A stretch of DNA of 64,000 nucleotides, taken from Roseateles_B flavus (lineage in GTDB: Bacteria > Pseudomonadota > Gammaproteobacteria > Burkholderiales > Burkholderiaceae_C). Shown here one piece after another: positions 20,688 through 28,320 of this stretch (its first letter is position 1; each line of letters starts with the position of its first letter). The DNA is taken from NCBI RefSeq assembly GCF_039872765.1, contig NZ_JBDPZC010000001.1, positions 62,001 through 126,000 on the forward strand, read 5' to 3'. The notes under the pieces are model-generated. The model was not told the origin of the DNA. It searched no databases and saw only the letters and a program-made list of their open reading frames with translations. The translations under genes and the position numbers were made by a program.

Positions 20688-21569
20688 TCAGCGCCTCAGG
20701 CCCTGGCGAGCAGCTTCCACCACCGCCTGGGTGACGGGCTCCAGCAGCGCCCAGGCCTGGGCCGGCGCCTGCCAGTACAGGGGCACCTCCAGCACTTCCG
20801 CGCTCAGCGCCTGCAGGCTGCCGCGGTCCAGCTCCGCCCGCACCAGCTCGCGCGGGCACATGCCCCAGCCGATGCCGTTGCGGCAGGCCGCGAGGTAGAC
20901 GTCGTTGGACGGCAGCCAGTGATTGGGCAGGGGCGGGCTCTCGCCCGTGAGCTGGCGCACCCAGCGCGACTGCAGCTGGTCCCGGCGGTTGTAGCTGAGG
21001 CAGGGCGCCTGCATCAGGGCGCCGAGTCCCAGGCCGTCGCCGAAGTGCCGGGCGATGAAGGTCGGCGTCGCGACGGCCAGGTAGTCCATGCAGCCCAGGG
21101 CCAGGCTGCGGCAGCCGGGCAGGGCGTCGGCCAGGGCGGTGACCGCGGCCAGCACATCGCCCTCGCGCAGGCGCTCGGCGGTGTGGTCCTGGTCGTCCAT
21201 GCTGAGGTCCAGCAGCCAGTCCTGTCCGGCCAGCGCGATGGCGGCGGGGACGAACCAGGTGCTGAGGCTGTCGGCGTTGACGGCCAGGCGCAGGTGGCCG
21301 GGGCGGCCCTGGCCCGTCTGGGGCAGGCTGGCCAGCAGCTCGCGCTCCAGCAGGGACACCTGCTCGGCATGACGGCACAGCTGCAGCCCGGCCGGGGTGG
21401 CGCGGCAGGGGTTGTCCCGCACCACCAGCACCTGGCCCAGGCGCTGCTCCAGCAGCTTGACCCGCTGCGAGACGGCCGAGGGGCTCAGGTGCAGGCTGCG
21501 GGCGGCCTTCTCGAAGCTGCCCTCGCGGATGACGGCGGCGAGGGCGGCGATCAGGGGGTAGTCGAGCAT
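20688..21569 (-). CDS. argP: LysR regulator ArgP
   Basis: 293 residues. N-terminal LysR helix-turn-helix (LIAALAAVIREGSFEKAARSLHLSPSAVSQRVKLLEQRLGQVLVVRD) and co-inducer domain with STWFVPA in the position typical of ArgP/IciA/LysG. Its divergent neighbour is a LysE/ArgO exporter, the classic arrangement in which ArgP activates basic amino acid export when arginine or lysine accumulates. Family and context agree. Confidence 0.9.
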   Translation of the reverse strand: MLDYPLIAALAAVIREGSFEKAARSLHLSPSAVSQRVKLLEQRLGQVLVVRDNPCRATPAGLQLCRHAEQVSLLERELLASLPQTGQGRPGHLRLAVNADSLSTWFVPAAIALAGQDWLLDLSMDDQDHTAERLREGDVLAAVTALADALPGCRSLALGCMDYLAVATPTFIARHFGDGLGLGALMQAPCLSYNRRDQLQSRWVRQLTGESPPLPNHWLPSNDVYLAACRNGIGWGMCPRELVRAELDRGSLQALSAEVLEVPLYWQAPAQAWALLEPVTQAVVEAARQGLRR

Positions 21570-21597
21570 GGCGGGCAGGGCAGGGCGGCGAGGCCGC

Positions 21598-21624
21598 GAT
21601 TCAGCGCCACTGAAGGCGCTTCAG
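21598..21624. promoter_or_regulatory. Inverted repeat in the argP-argO control region
   Basis: AGCGCC (21603-21608) and GGCGCT (21615-21620) flank ACTGAA, overlapping alternating TTCAG/CTGAA words. It lies midway in the 101-bp gap between the two divergent starts, where an ArgP-binding site is expected. Binding is not shown by sequence alone. Confidence 0.4.
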
Positions 21625-21670
21625 GAAGTCTAACTGGCCGGCCCGGCTGCCTGGCGGCATGCTGCGCGGC

Positions 21671-22285
21671 ATGAATTCGCTTGCTGTCTTTCTTCAGGGG
21701 CTGGTCCTGGTGGCCGGGTTGATCGTCGCCATCGGCGCCCAGAATGCCTTCGTGCTGCGCCAGGGCCTGCTGCGCCGGCATGTGGGTCTGGTCGTGGCCT
21801 TCTGCGCCCTGGCCGATGCGCTGCTGATGGCGCTGGGGATCTGGGGCCTGGGCGCGGTCGATGCCCGCCTGCCCGGCGTGACCACGGTGCTGCGCTGGGC
21901 GGGCATCGCCTTCCTGCTGGTCTATGGGCTGCGTTCGCTGATGCGGGGGGCGAGGCCCGGCGGCCTGCAGGCCGGGGCGGGCACTTCGGCGTCGGCGGGG
22001 CGCACGCTGGCACAGGCGGCGGCCTTCACGCTGCTCAATCCCCATGTCTACCTGGACACCGTGCTGCTGGTGGGGGCCATCGGCACCGCGCAGCCGGCGG
22101 CCCAGCGGCCGGTCTTCTTCGCCGGGGCGGTGAGCTGCAGCCTCCTGTGGTTTGCCGGGCTGGGCTACGGCGCGCGGCTGCTGGCGCCCGTCTTTGCGCG
22201 GCCCCTGGCCTGGCGGGTCCTGGACCTGCTGCTGGGGCTGATGATGCTGGCCCTGGCCTGGGGCCTGTTCCGCAGCGCCGCCTGA
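21671..22285 (+). CDS. argO: LysE/ArgO family amino acid exporter
   Basis: 204 residues, about six membrane helices. LVAGLIVAIGAQNAFVLRQGLLRRHVG is the LysE/ArgO signature, and TLLNPHVYLDTVLLVGAIG the second conserved block. Exports L-arginine or L-lysine. The start MNSLAVF was taken over the ATG four codons upstream. Divergent from argP, its probable activator. Confidence 0.92.
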   Translation: MNSLAVFLQGLVLVAGLIVAIGAQNAFVLRQGLLRRHVGLVVAFCALADALLMALGIWGLGAVDARLPGVTTVLRWAGIAFLLVYGLRSLMRGARPGGLQAGAGTSASAGRTLAQAAAFTLLNPHVYLDTVLLVGAIGTAQPAAQRPVFFAGAVSCSLLWFAGLGYGARLLAPVFARPLAWRVLDLLLGLMMLALAWGLFRSAA

Positions 22286-22355
22286 GCCTGGCCTGACGGC
22301 CGCCGCAGCAATCCTGTACAAGCCGCCGATGCGCTGGGGCCGGCATGATGGCCGC

Positions 22356-23327
22356 ATGTGGACAGGTGTTTCATTCGCGCTGGCGGCCGGGCTCATGTGG
22401 GGCCTGGTCTTCGTGGCTCCCCAGATGCTGCCGGACTACCCGGCGGCCCAGCTGATGGCGGGCCGCTACCTCGCCTTCGGGCTCATTGCCCTGCCCCTGG
22501 CCTGGCTGGACCGGCGCGCCCTGCGCGAGTTCGGCGCCACGGACTGGTGGGCGGCGCTGCGTCTCAGCGCCATCGGCAACTTTCTCTACTACCTGTGCCT
22601 GGCGGCTGCGATCCAGCGGGCCGGCGGGCCGCTGCCGACCATGATCATCGGGACGCTGCCGGTGCTGATCGCCCTGGTGTCCAACCACCGCAACCGGGCA
22701 CGGGACGGCCGTCTGCCCTGGTCCCGGCTGGCCCTGCCGCTGGCGCTGATCGCCGCGGGCCTGGTCTGCGTCAACCAGGTGGAGCTGCAGGCCCTGGCCA
22801 GCCAGCCTGGGGAGCGCATGGCGGCCTATGTGCAGGGCGGGCTGCTGGCGATGGGCGCGCTGCTGTGCTGGACCTGGTACCCCATCCGCAATGCCGACTG
22901 GCTGCGCGCGCATCCCGATCGCAGCCCGCGCGCCTGGGCCACGGCCCAGGGCCTGGTCACGCTGCCGCTGTCCCTGCTGGCCTTCCTGGCGCTGGCGCTG
23001 CTGCAGGGCAGCGGGCAGATCGAGGTGGACCTGCCCCTGGGGCCGCGCCCCCAGGTCTTTGTGGGGCTGATGCTGGCCATCGGCCTGCTGGCGTCCTGGG
23101 CCGGCACCCTGTGCTGGAACGAGGCCAGCCAGCGCCTGCCCACGACCCTGGTCGGGCAACTGATCGTCTTCGAGACCCTGGCGGCCCTGGCCTACGCCTT
23201 CTTGTGGCGCCATGAATGGCCGGCGCCGCTGACCGCCCTGGGCATCGGCTTGCTGGTGGCGGGTGTGCTGGGCGCACTGCGCGTGCGACCCCAGCCCGAG
23301 GCCACGCAGGCCGCCGAGGCGGCCTGA
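22356..23327 (+). CDS. EamA/DMT family transporter
   Basis: 323 residues with ten predicted helices in two EamA repeats (FALAAGLMWGLVFVAPQMLPDYPAAQLMAGRY at the start; LASWAGTLCWNEASQRLPTTLVGQLIVFETLAALAYAF in the second half). Such proteins move small metabolites, often outward. The start is 70 bp after argO on the same strand. Substrate unknown; cotranscription with argO is possible. Confidence 0.87.
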   Translation: MWTGVSFALAAGLMWGLVFVAPQMLPDYPAAQLMAGRYLAFGLIALPLAWLDRRALREFGATDWWAALRLSAIGNFLYYLCLAAAIQRAGGPLPTMIIGTLPVLIALVSNHRNRARDGRLPWSRLALPLALIAAGLVCVNQVELQALASQPGERMAAYVQGGLLAMGALLCWTWYPIRNADWLRAHPDRSPRAWATAQGLVTLPLSLLAFLALALLQGSGQIEVDLPLGPRPQVFVGLMLAIGLLASWAGTLCWNEASQRLPTTLVGQLIVFETLAALAYAFLWRHEWPAPLTALGIGLLVAGVLGALRVRPQPEATQAAEAA

Positions 23328-23339
23328 GCCTGGATCGGC

Positions 23340-23957
23340 TCAGAGCTTGGGAATGCGGATGCGGCTGACCATCAGGGAACCCGAGGCCGCAAAAAGCAGC
23401 ACCAGGGGATGGAAGTTGAAGCCGGCCAGCTGCAGCCGGCCGCCCCACATCTGGTCGCCCAGGGCGCCCTGGGCCGCGGCCACCCACAGCAGGATCACCA
23501 GCAGCAGGGACGTGGGGATGGGCGTGCCCTCGAAGTACTTGACCTTGCCGGTGCCCTCCGAGAGCTTCTCGGCGGTGATGTTGAAGCGGGCCAGGCGCGA
23601 GACGCCGCAGGCGACGAAGAAGACCAGGATGATGCGGTCATAGAGCCCTTGCATCCCACAGCCGTAGGCGATAGCCGCCGGGGCGACGCCAAAGGAGATC
23701 ACGTCGGCCAGGGAATCGAGCTCGCGGCCCATGGCCGAGCTCTTCTGGCGCCAGCGCGCGATGCGGCCGTCCAGGATGTCGAAGACCAGGGCGGCGGGGA
23801 TCAGGGCGCAGGCGTAGAACAAGTGCAGCACGTCCCGCGTCTGCAGATAGGTCATCACCGAGAACAGCGAGCCCATGCCGCAGAAGGCATTGGCCAGGGT
23901 GAACCAGTCCGCCAGATGGAACTCGCGGATCATGGAGAAGGGTTTGGGTCGGTTCAT
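23340..23957 (-). CDS. pssA: CDP-diacylglycerol-serine O-phosphatidyltransferase
   Basis: 205 residues, several membrane helices. The CDP-alcohol phosphotransferase motif DGRIARW ... GRELDSLADVISFG has all catalytic aspartates. Length and the start IREFHLADWFTLANAFCGMGSLF match the membrane PssA type that makes phosphatidylserine, precursor of phosphatidylethanolamine. Start at MNRPKPFS; an ATG 20 codons upstream precedes no conserved residues. In related betaproteobacteria pssA often neighbours psd or ilv genes; none is here. Confidence 0.9.
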   Translation of the reverse strand: MNRPKPFSMIREFHLADWFTLANAFCGMGSLFSVMTYLQTRDVLHLFYACALIPAALVFDILDGRIARWRQKSSAMGRELDSLADVISFGVAPAAIAYGCGMQGLYDRIILVFFVACGVSRLARFNITAEKLSEGTGKVKYFEGTPIPTSLLLVILLWVAAAQGALGDQMWGGRLQLAGFNFHPLVLLFAASGSLMVSRIRIPKL

Positions 23958-24197
23958 GGGGGCAAGAATACAGGAGGCCGGGCGGCCTTCCCCGGCGGCG
24001 GCCTGCGCGTGCCGCACCGGGGCTGGGCCGGACGGCGTCCCCCGTTTGAGCGGCCTGCGCCTCTGGCGGCGGCCCCCCCTGGATGCGCGGGTGGGGCTTC
24101 CACGGTGCCTGCGATAGTGTCAAATACAGGGCCATTGGCAGGCTGGCCATGCATGTCGGCGCGCGAGGCGCGCCTCCTGCACCTGGCGGCCAGCCCC

Positions 24198-24230
24198 GGC
24201 ACGGACCCGGTCCGTGCCATCCCGGTTTTT
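24198..24230 (+). promoter_or_regulatory. Perfect inverted repeat in the leader of the kinase/PqqD operon
   Basis: Arms GGCACGGAC (24198-24206) and GTCCGTGCC (24210-24218) around CCG, followed by ATCCCGG and TTTTT at 24226-24230. It ends 31 bp before the first gene of the operon. It could be a dimeric-regulator operator, or an attenuator-like hairpin with a short U-run. The remaining 240 bp back to pssA show no gene. Confidence 0.5.
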
Positions 24231-24261
24231 CAATGAGTTCTCAGGACTGTAGAGGTTCGTT

Positions 24262-24903
24262 ATGGACAAGCAGCGTTCGACCCCGGATCAGCAGGCAGCA
24301 CGGGACCCCCTGGCGGTCACCCGTGGGCTGTCCGCCGAGGCGCTGGCGCGCCGTCGCATGCTGCTCAAGACCGCCGGCACCGGCAGCGTCGCGACCCTCG
24401 CCGCCCTGAGCCCCATGAAGGCCATGGCCGGCGGCGTCACCCTGGCGGTCTGCAACAGCGCCACCACCGGCAAGGCCGTGATCTGCACCATCTCCGGCGT
24501 GCAGTCGGCCGCCCACTCCTTCCATGGCGAGACCTATCCCAACGCCTGGGGCTACAGCCCGGGCTGGTGGGGCCAGAGCACCTACCTCAACGGCAAGCTC
24601 GTGCCGCGCCGGACCTGGCCCTGCAACTGCAATGTGACGGTCGGCTCCATCCTGATCCGTGCCAGCTCCAGCACCAAGAACCTGACCCTGTTCACGCTGA
24701 TGAGCAATTCGGCCTACTCGGACACGCCCGAGCGCCACTGGCTCAACGCCTATCTGAACGCGCTGGCCTACGAGACCAACACGGGCTGGGACAAGGGCCG
24801 CACCGGCTGGGCCTTCCCCTACAGCTCGACCGACGTCATCAACTTCTACCTGAACAACGATCAGGCGGCCTACGCCTTCTTCGTGGGCTACCTGGAGAAG
24901 TGA
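24262..24903 (+). CDS. Tat-exported protein of unknown family, possible substrate of the downstream kinase system
   Basis: 213 residues, no family recognised. A charged N-terminus (DPLAVTRGLSAEALA) leads to RRRMLLK (Arg30-Lys36), a hydrophobic stretch and AMA-GG, so a Tat signal with cleavage near residue 56 is likely. The mature part of about 155 residues is rich in Ser, Thr, Asn and aromatics, has four cysteines (64, 75, 111, 113) and ends FFVGYLEK. It is first in a four-gene operon, 15 bp before a PqqD-like protein. PqqD-like domains bind leader peptides and HprK-like kinases phosphorylate Ser/Thr, so this may be the modified substrate. That role is inference. Confidence 0.65.
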   Translation: MDKQRSTPDQQAARDPLAVTRGLSAEALARRRMLLKTAGTGSVATLAALSPMKAMAGGVTLAVCNSATTGKAVICTISGVQSAAHSFHGETYPNAWGYSPGWWGQSTYLNGKLVPRRTWPCNCNVTVGSILIRASSSTKNLTLFTLMSNSAYSDTPERHWLNAYLNALAYETNTGWDKGRTGWAFPYSSTDVINFYLNNDQAAYAFFVGYLEK

Positions 24904-24918
24904 TCCAGCGCCCCCCGC

Positions 24919-25254
24919 GTGGCTGATTCCGCCACCCCCGCCCCGACCGCAGCGCCCGCCCTTCCCGGCGGGCGTTGGTCATTGCACCCCCTGGCCGAGT
25001 TCCATTGGCGCTGCTGGGGCGAGGACTGGGTGCTGTTCGACAAGGGCAGCGGCCAGACCCTGCAGCTCGATGCCCTGCTGGTGGCCGCCTTGACCGAGCT
25101 GGAGCAGTCCCCCGCCACGCTCGCCGAACTGCAGCAGCGCCTGCCTCTGCTGCTGGAGCGCGCGCTGCCGGAGGAGGTCTGGCCCGGCCTGTCCCAGGGC
25201 CTGGGCTTTCTGGCCGAGCAGGGCCTGCTGAGACACTCTGCGCATGAAGCTTGA
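24919..25254 (+). CDS. PqqD-like peptide chaperone of the HPr-rel-A type system
   Basis: 111 residues from a GTG start. After a Pro/Ala-rich tail the fold pattern is that of PqqD: WVLFDKGSGQTLQLDALLVAALTEL, then two helices and LGFLAEQGLLR. PqqD-like domains (RiPP recognition elements) hold a precursor leader for a modifying enzyme. It overlaps the start of the HprK-related kinase by 11 bp, the arrangement named HPr-rel-A in TIGRFAM-style annotation as I recall it. GTG is used because no ATG gives the conserved N-terminal strands. Confidence 0.78.
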   Translation: MADSATPAPTAAPALPGGRWSLHPLAEFHWRCWGEDWVLFDKGSGQTLQLDALLVAALTELEQSPATLAELQQRLPLLLERALPEEVWPGLSQGLGFLAEQGLLRHSAHEA

Positions 25255-26176
25255 GCAGCTGAGGCCCGCTGAACTGCGCGCGCGACTGGCCCGGGGCGAT
25301 CTGGTCCTGCAGGCCGGCGTCTTCAGCTACCGCCTGCAGAGCCCGCTGCCCCTAATCGAGCAGGGTCTTCGGCAGCTTTACGGCGGCTACCCCTGCCTGC
25401 CACCCGAAGTGCAGGCGGACTTCTCCCTGCAGCTGGACCACGGCCGCGGCCTGCACCGCTGGTGGCGCCCGCAGGTCCGCTTCTGTTCCGATGGCGAGCG
25501 GCCCTTCGAGCCCCTGCCCCAGTCGCACGCCTTTGCCCAACTGGAATGGGCGATGAACTGGTGCGTGAGCACCCGCGCCCACCAGTACCTGATGCTGCAT
25601 GCCGCCGTGCTGGAGCGGGGCGGCCGGGCCCTGCTGATGCCCGCGCCGCCGGGCTCGGGCAAGAGCACGCTGTGCGCCGCCCTGACGCACAGCGACTGGC
25701 GCCTGCTGTCTGACGAACTCTGCCTCGTGAGCCTGGCCGACGGCCTGGTGCACCCGGCGGTGCGGCCGGTGAGCCTGAAGAACAACTCGCTGGACGTGAT
25801 CCGCCGCTATGCGCCGCAGGCCGAGTTCGGCGCCGTCACCCGCGGCACGAGCAAGGGCGACGTGGTCCACATGAAGGTCCCGCAGCCTCAGCTCGAGCGC
25901 ATGGCGGAGCCGGCACAGCCCCGGCTGGTCGTCTTTCCGCGCTATGCGGCCGGCGAGCCCACCCAGCTCCAGCCGCTGCCCAAGGCGCCGGCCATGATCG
26001 AGCTGGGCAAGAACTCCTTCAACTACCTGATCCTGGGCCTGGAGGGCTTCGAGGCCCTCGGCTCCCTGCTGGAAGGCTGCGACTGCTACGAGCTGCGCTA
26101 CTCCGACCTGCACGACGCCGTCCCGCGCCTGGCCGCTCTGCTGGACGGTCTGCCCCCCGTGGAGGCTGCCCCATGA
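25244..26176 (+). CDS. HprK-related kinase A
   Basis: 310 residues. The C-terminal half is an HPr-kinase fold: LMLHAAVLERGG (His119), Walker A APPGSGKST (residues 134-142), LLSDELCLV (Asp157-Glu158) and the later RPVSLKNNSLDVI. HprK itself phosphorylates a serine of HPr in sugar control; related kinases phosphorylate other targets, including lasso-peptide precursors. No HPr or PTS gene is nearby, but a PqqD-like protein (11-bp overlap) and a nucleotidyltransferase (4-bp overlap) flank it. The first 100 residues (GVFSYRLQSPLPLIEQGLRQLYGGYP) are a second, uncharacterised domain. Confidence 0.83.
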   Translation: MKLEQLRPAELRARLARGDLVLQAGVFSYRLQSPLPLIEQGLRQLYGGYPCLPPEVQADFSLQLDHGRGLHRWWRPQVRFCSDGERPFEPLPQSHAFAQLEWAMNWCVSTRAHQYLMLHAAVLERGGRALLMPAPPGSGKSTLCAALTHSDWRLLSDELCLVSLADGLVHPAVRPVSLKNNSLDVIRRYAPQAEFGAVTRGTSKGDVVHMKVPQPQLERMAEPAQPRLVVFPRYAAGEPTQLQPLPKAPAMIELGKNSFNYLILGLEGFEALGSLLEGCDCYELRYSDLHDAVPRLAALLDGLPPVEAAP

Positions 26177-27246
26177 GAGACCTGCTGCGCCTGCTGCTGC
26201 AAGGTGAGCTGCCCTCGGGCTACCAGGGCCGCGACTGGGAGCGCCTGCTGGGCCAGGCCCGCCAGGCGCGCCTGCTGGGACGCCTGGCCTGCCGCATGCA
26301 AGACCAGGGGCTGATGCACCGGCTGCCCGAGCCCGTGAGCACCGCCCTGCAGGCCAGCCTGCGGGTGCTGGATCGCCATGGACATGAGGTCCGGCACGAG
26401 CTGCTGGCGGTGCGCGAGGCCCTGCAGGGTCTGGGCCAGCCGGTGCTGCTGCTCAAGGGCGCGGCCTATCTGCTGGCCGAGCTGCCGCCGGCGCGCGGGC
26501 GCATCTTCTCGGACATCGACCTCCTGGTGCCCGAGGCCGGGCTGACCGCGGTGGAGTCCGCCCTGATGGCCCGGGGCTGGATCAGCGAGGAGCGCCAGGC
26601 CTACAACCAGCGCTACTACCGCCAGTGGATGCACGAGATCCCGCCGCTGCGCCACGTGCAGCGCGGCTCGGTGCTGGACGTGCACCATGCGCTGGCGCCG
26701 CGCAGCTCCCGCTTCCACACGCCGGGGGCCGAGCTGATCGCGGCCTCGCAGCCCCTGGCCGCCAGCGGCTTTCGCCTGCTGCAGCCCGCGGACCTGGTCC
26801 TGCACTCGGCCCTGCACCTGTGCCTGGATGGCGAGATGGATCACGCCTGGCGCGATCTCCTGGACCTGCACGACCTGCTGGGCCTGCTGCCCGCGCAGGG
26901 CGGCGCGGCAGCGCTGCTGGCGCGGGCGGCGCAGCTGCGCCTGCTGCCGGTGCTGGCTCAGGCCCTGGCGCCGCTGTGCCGGCTGCTGCCCGCGCACGGC
27001 CTGCTGCAGGCCCTGGCTGAGGGCCTGGATGCGGCCGAGCCCGGTTGGCGATTCCGGCCTGAGGCGCGCTGGATGGGCACCGCCCTGGGCCTGGACGCGC
27101 AGGCCAGCCCCGGCCAGCGCCACCGCGCCAGCCGCCGCCTGTACTGGCGCGCCCACCTGCTGCGCATGCCCCTGCGCCTGCTGCTGCCGCATCTGCTGCG
27201 CAAGTCCTGGATGGGCCTGCGCGAGCGCCTGGCCCCCTCGCCCTGA
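26173..27246 (+). CDS. Nucleotidyltransferase family protein (NTP_transf_5-like)
   Basis: 357 residues. LLLKGAAYLLAELP (residues 92-105) followed by IFSDIDLLVP (Asp114, Asp116) is the metal-binding motif of the uncharacterised nucleotidyltransferase family that accompanies HprK-like kinases, including in some lasso-peptide clusters. The C-terminal 200 residues are Leu/Arg-rich helices. ATGA overlap with the kinase gene shows coupling. Proposed job: to transfer a nucleotide or phosphate to the same substrate as the kinase; inferred. Confidence 0.78.
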   Translation: MRDLLRLLLQGELPSGYQGRDWERLLGQARQARLLGRLACRMQDQGLMHRLPEPVSTALQASLRVLDRHGHEVRHELLAVREALQGLGQPVLLLKGAAYLLAELPPARGRIFSDIDLLVPEAGLTAVESALMARGWISEERQAYNQRYYRQWMHEIPPLRHVQRGSVLDVHHALAPRSSRFHTPGAELIAASQPLAASGFRLLQPADLVLHSALHLCLDGEMDHAWRDLLDLHDLLGLLPAQGGAAALLARAAQLRLLPVLAQALAPLCRLLPAHGLLQALAEGLDAAEPGWRFRPEARWMGTALGLDAQASPGQRHRASRRLYWRAHLLRMPLRLLLPHLLRKSWMGLRERLAPSP

Positions 27247-27363
27247 GCCGACGGCCGGCCCCGCCTGCGCCAGTGGGCGAACTCCGTAACGATACGGCTT
27301 GGCGGACCTGTGCGCTTGCCGCATGATGCGCGGCATTTCGACCTCGCAGAAAGCAGCGATTCC

Positions 27364-27777
27364 ATGAGCCTCTCTTCCCGCACCTCCCTGTTCCTGCTGG
27401 CCCTGGGCCTGAGCTGCACGGCCGCCGGCGCTGCCGAGCCCGTCACCACCGCCAGCGGCCTGGTCTATGAAGAGCTGAAGGCGGGCACCGGCGAGCAGCC
27501 CACCGCCGCGGACAAGGTCCGCGTGCACTACGTCGGCACCCTGCCCGACGGCCGGGAGTTCGACAGCTCGGTGCGCCGTGGCCAGCCGGCCGAGTTCCCG
27601 CTGGGCAAGGTCATCAAGTGCTGGACCGAGGGCCTGCAGCGCATGAAGGTCGGCGGCAAGGCCCGTCTCACCTGCCCGGCGTCCATCGCCTATGGCGAGC
27701 GCGGTGCCGGCGGCGTCATCCCGCCCGGCGCCACGCTGAACTTCGAGGTCGAGCTGCTGGGCGTCAGCAAGCCCTGA
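27364..27777 (+). CDS. Exported FKBP-type peptidyl-prolyl isomerase
   Basis: 137 residues: signal peptide MSLSSRTSLFLLALGLSCTAAGA, then a single FKBP domain with VRVHYVGTLPDGREFDSSVRRGQPAEFPLGKVIKCWTEGLQRMKVGGKARLTCPASIAYGERG and GVIPPGATLNFEVELL. All typical FKBP-pocket residues are visible, so it should be an active periplasmic folding helper. The short length lacks the dimer domain of FkpA/Mip. Start chosen at the signal-peptide methionine rather than 18 codons upstream. Confidence 0.92.
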   Translation: MSLSSRTSLFLLALGLSCTAAGAAEPVTTASGLVYEELKAGTGEQPTAADKVRVHYVGTLPDGREFDSSVRRGQPAEFPLGKVIKCWTEGLQRMKVGGKARLTCPASIAYGERGAGGVIPPGATLNFEVELLGVSKP

Positions 27778-27816
27778 GTCCGCGGCAGGGGCGCCGTACC
27801 GTCCCGAGGAGCAAGC

Positions 27817-28320
27817 ATGAGCGATGAGCTGGAGGGCGCCGCCGCCCAGGTGCTGGGAAAGATGCGCACCCTGCGCACCTTGTGGCAGCTGAGGGCGGCC
27901 CTGGTGTGCGCCGTCGTCCTGAGCGGCCTGACGGTGCTGGTGCTGTCCCTGATCGACGAGAGCTGGCCCTGGACCTGGCTGGCCGGCACCGCGCTGCCCG
28001 TCGTGCTGGGCAGCCTGGGCCTGGGCGCGGTCTACGGTGCCTGGCGCTACCAGGCCTATGGCGCGGCCCTGCATCCGGGCGAAGGCCTGGTGCTGCGCCG
28101 CGGCGTGTGGTGGCGGACCGAGAGCTGGGTGCCCATCGCCCGTCTGCAGCACCTGGACCTGCGGCAGTCCCCGCTGGAGCGCCTGTGGGGCATGGCTCGC
28201 CTGGAGCTGCACACTGCTGGCCAGCATGACCACAAGACCGCCGTGCACGGCCTGCCGCTGGCCGAGGCGCAGGCGCTGCGGGCCTCGCTGATGCCGCGCG
28301 TGCAGGGTCACCATGAGTGA
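27817..28320 (+). CDS. PH-domain membrane protein, YdbS-like
   Basis: 167 residues. Two N-terminal membrane helices, then a bacterial PH domain (bPH2/DUF304): LVLRRGVWWRTESWVPIARLQHLDLRQSPLERLWGMARLELHTAG. Pairs of such proteins, YdbS and YdbT in Bacillus, sit together in the membrane. It overlaps the following gene by 8 bp, matching this two-gene layout. Role unknown. Confidence 0.85.
   Translation: MSDELEGAAAQVLGKMRTLRTLWQLRAALVCAVVLSGLTVLVLSLIDESWPWTWLAGTALPVVLGSLGLGAVYGAWRYQAYGAALHPGEGLVLRRGVWWRTESWVPIARLQHLDLRQSPLERLWGMARLELHTAGQHDHKTAVHGLPLAEAQALRASLMPRVQGHHE

Noticed and set aside
24262..27246. Lasso-peptide biosynthesis cluster
   Set aside because: There is no asparagine-synthetase-like cyclase, no leader protease and no short precursor; only the kinase and nucleotidyltransferase families are shared.
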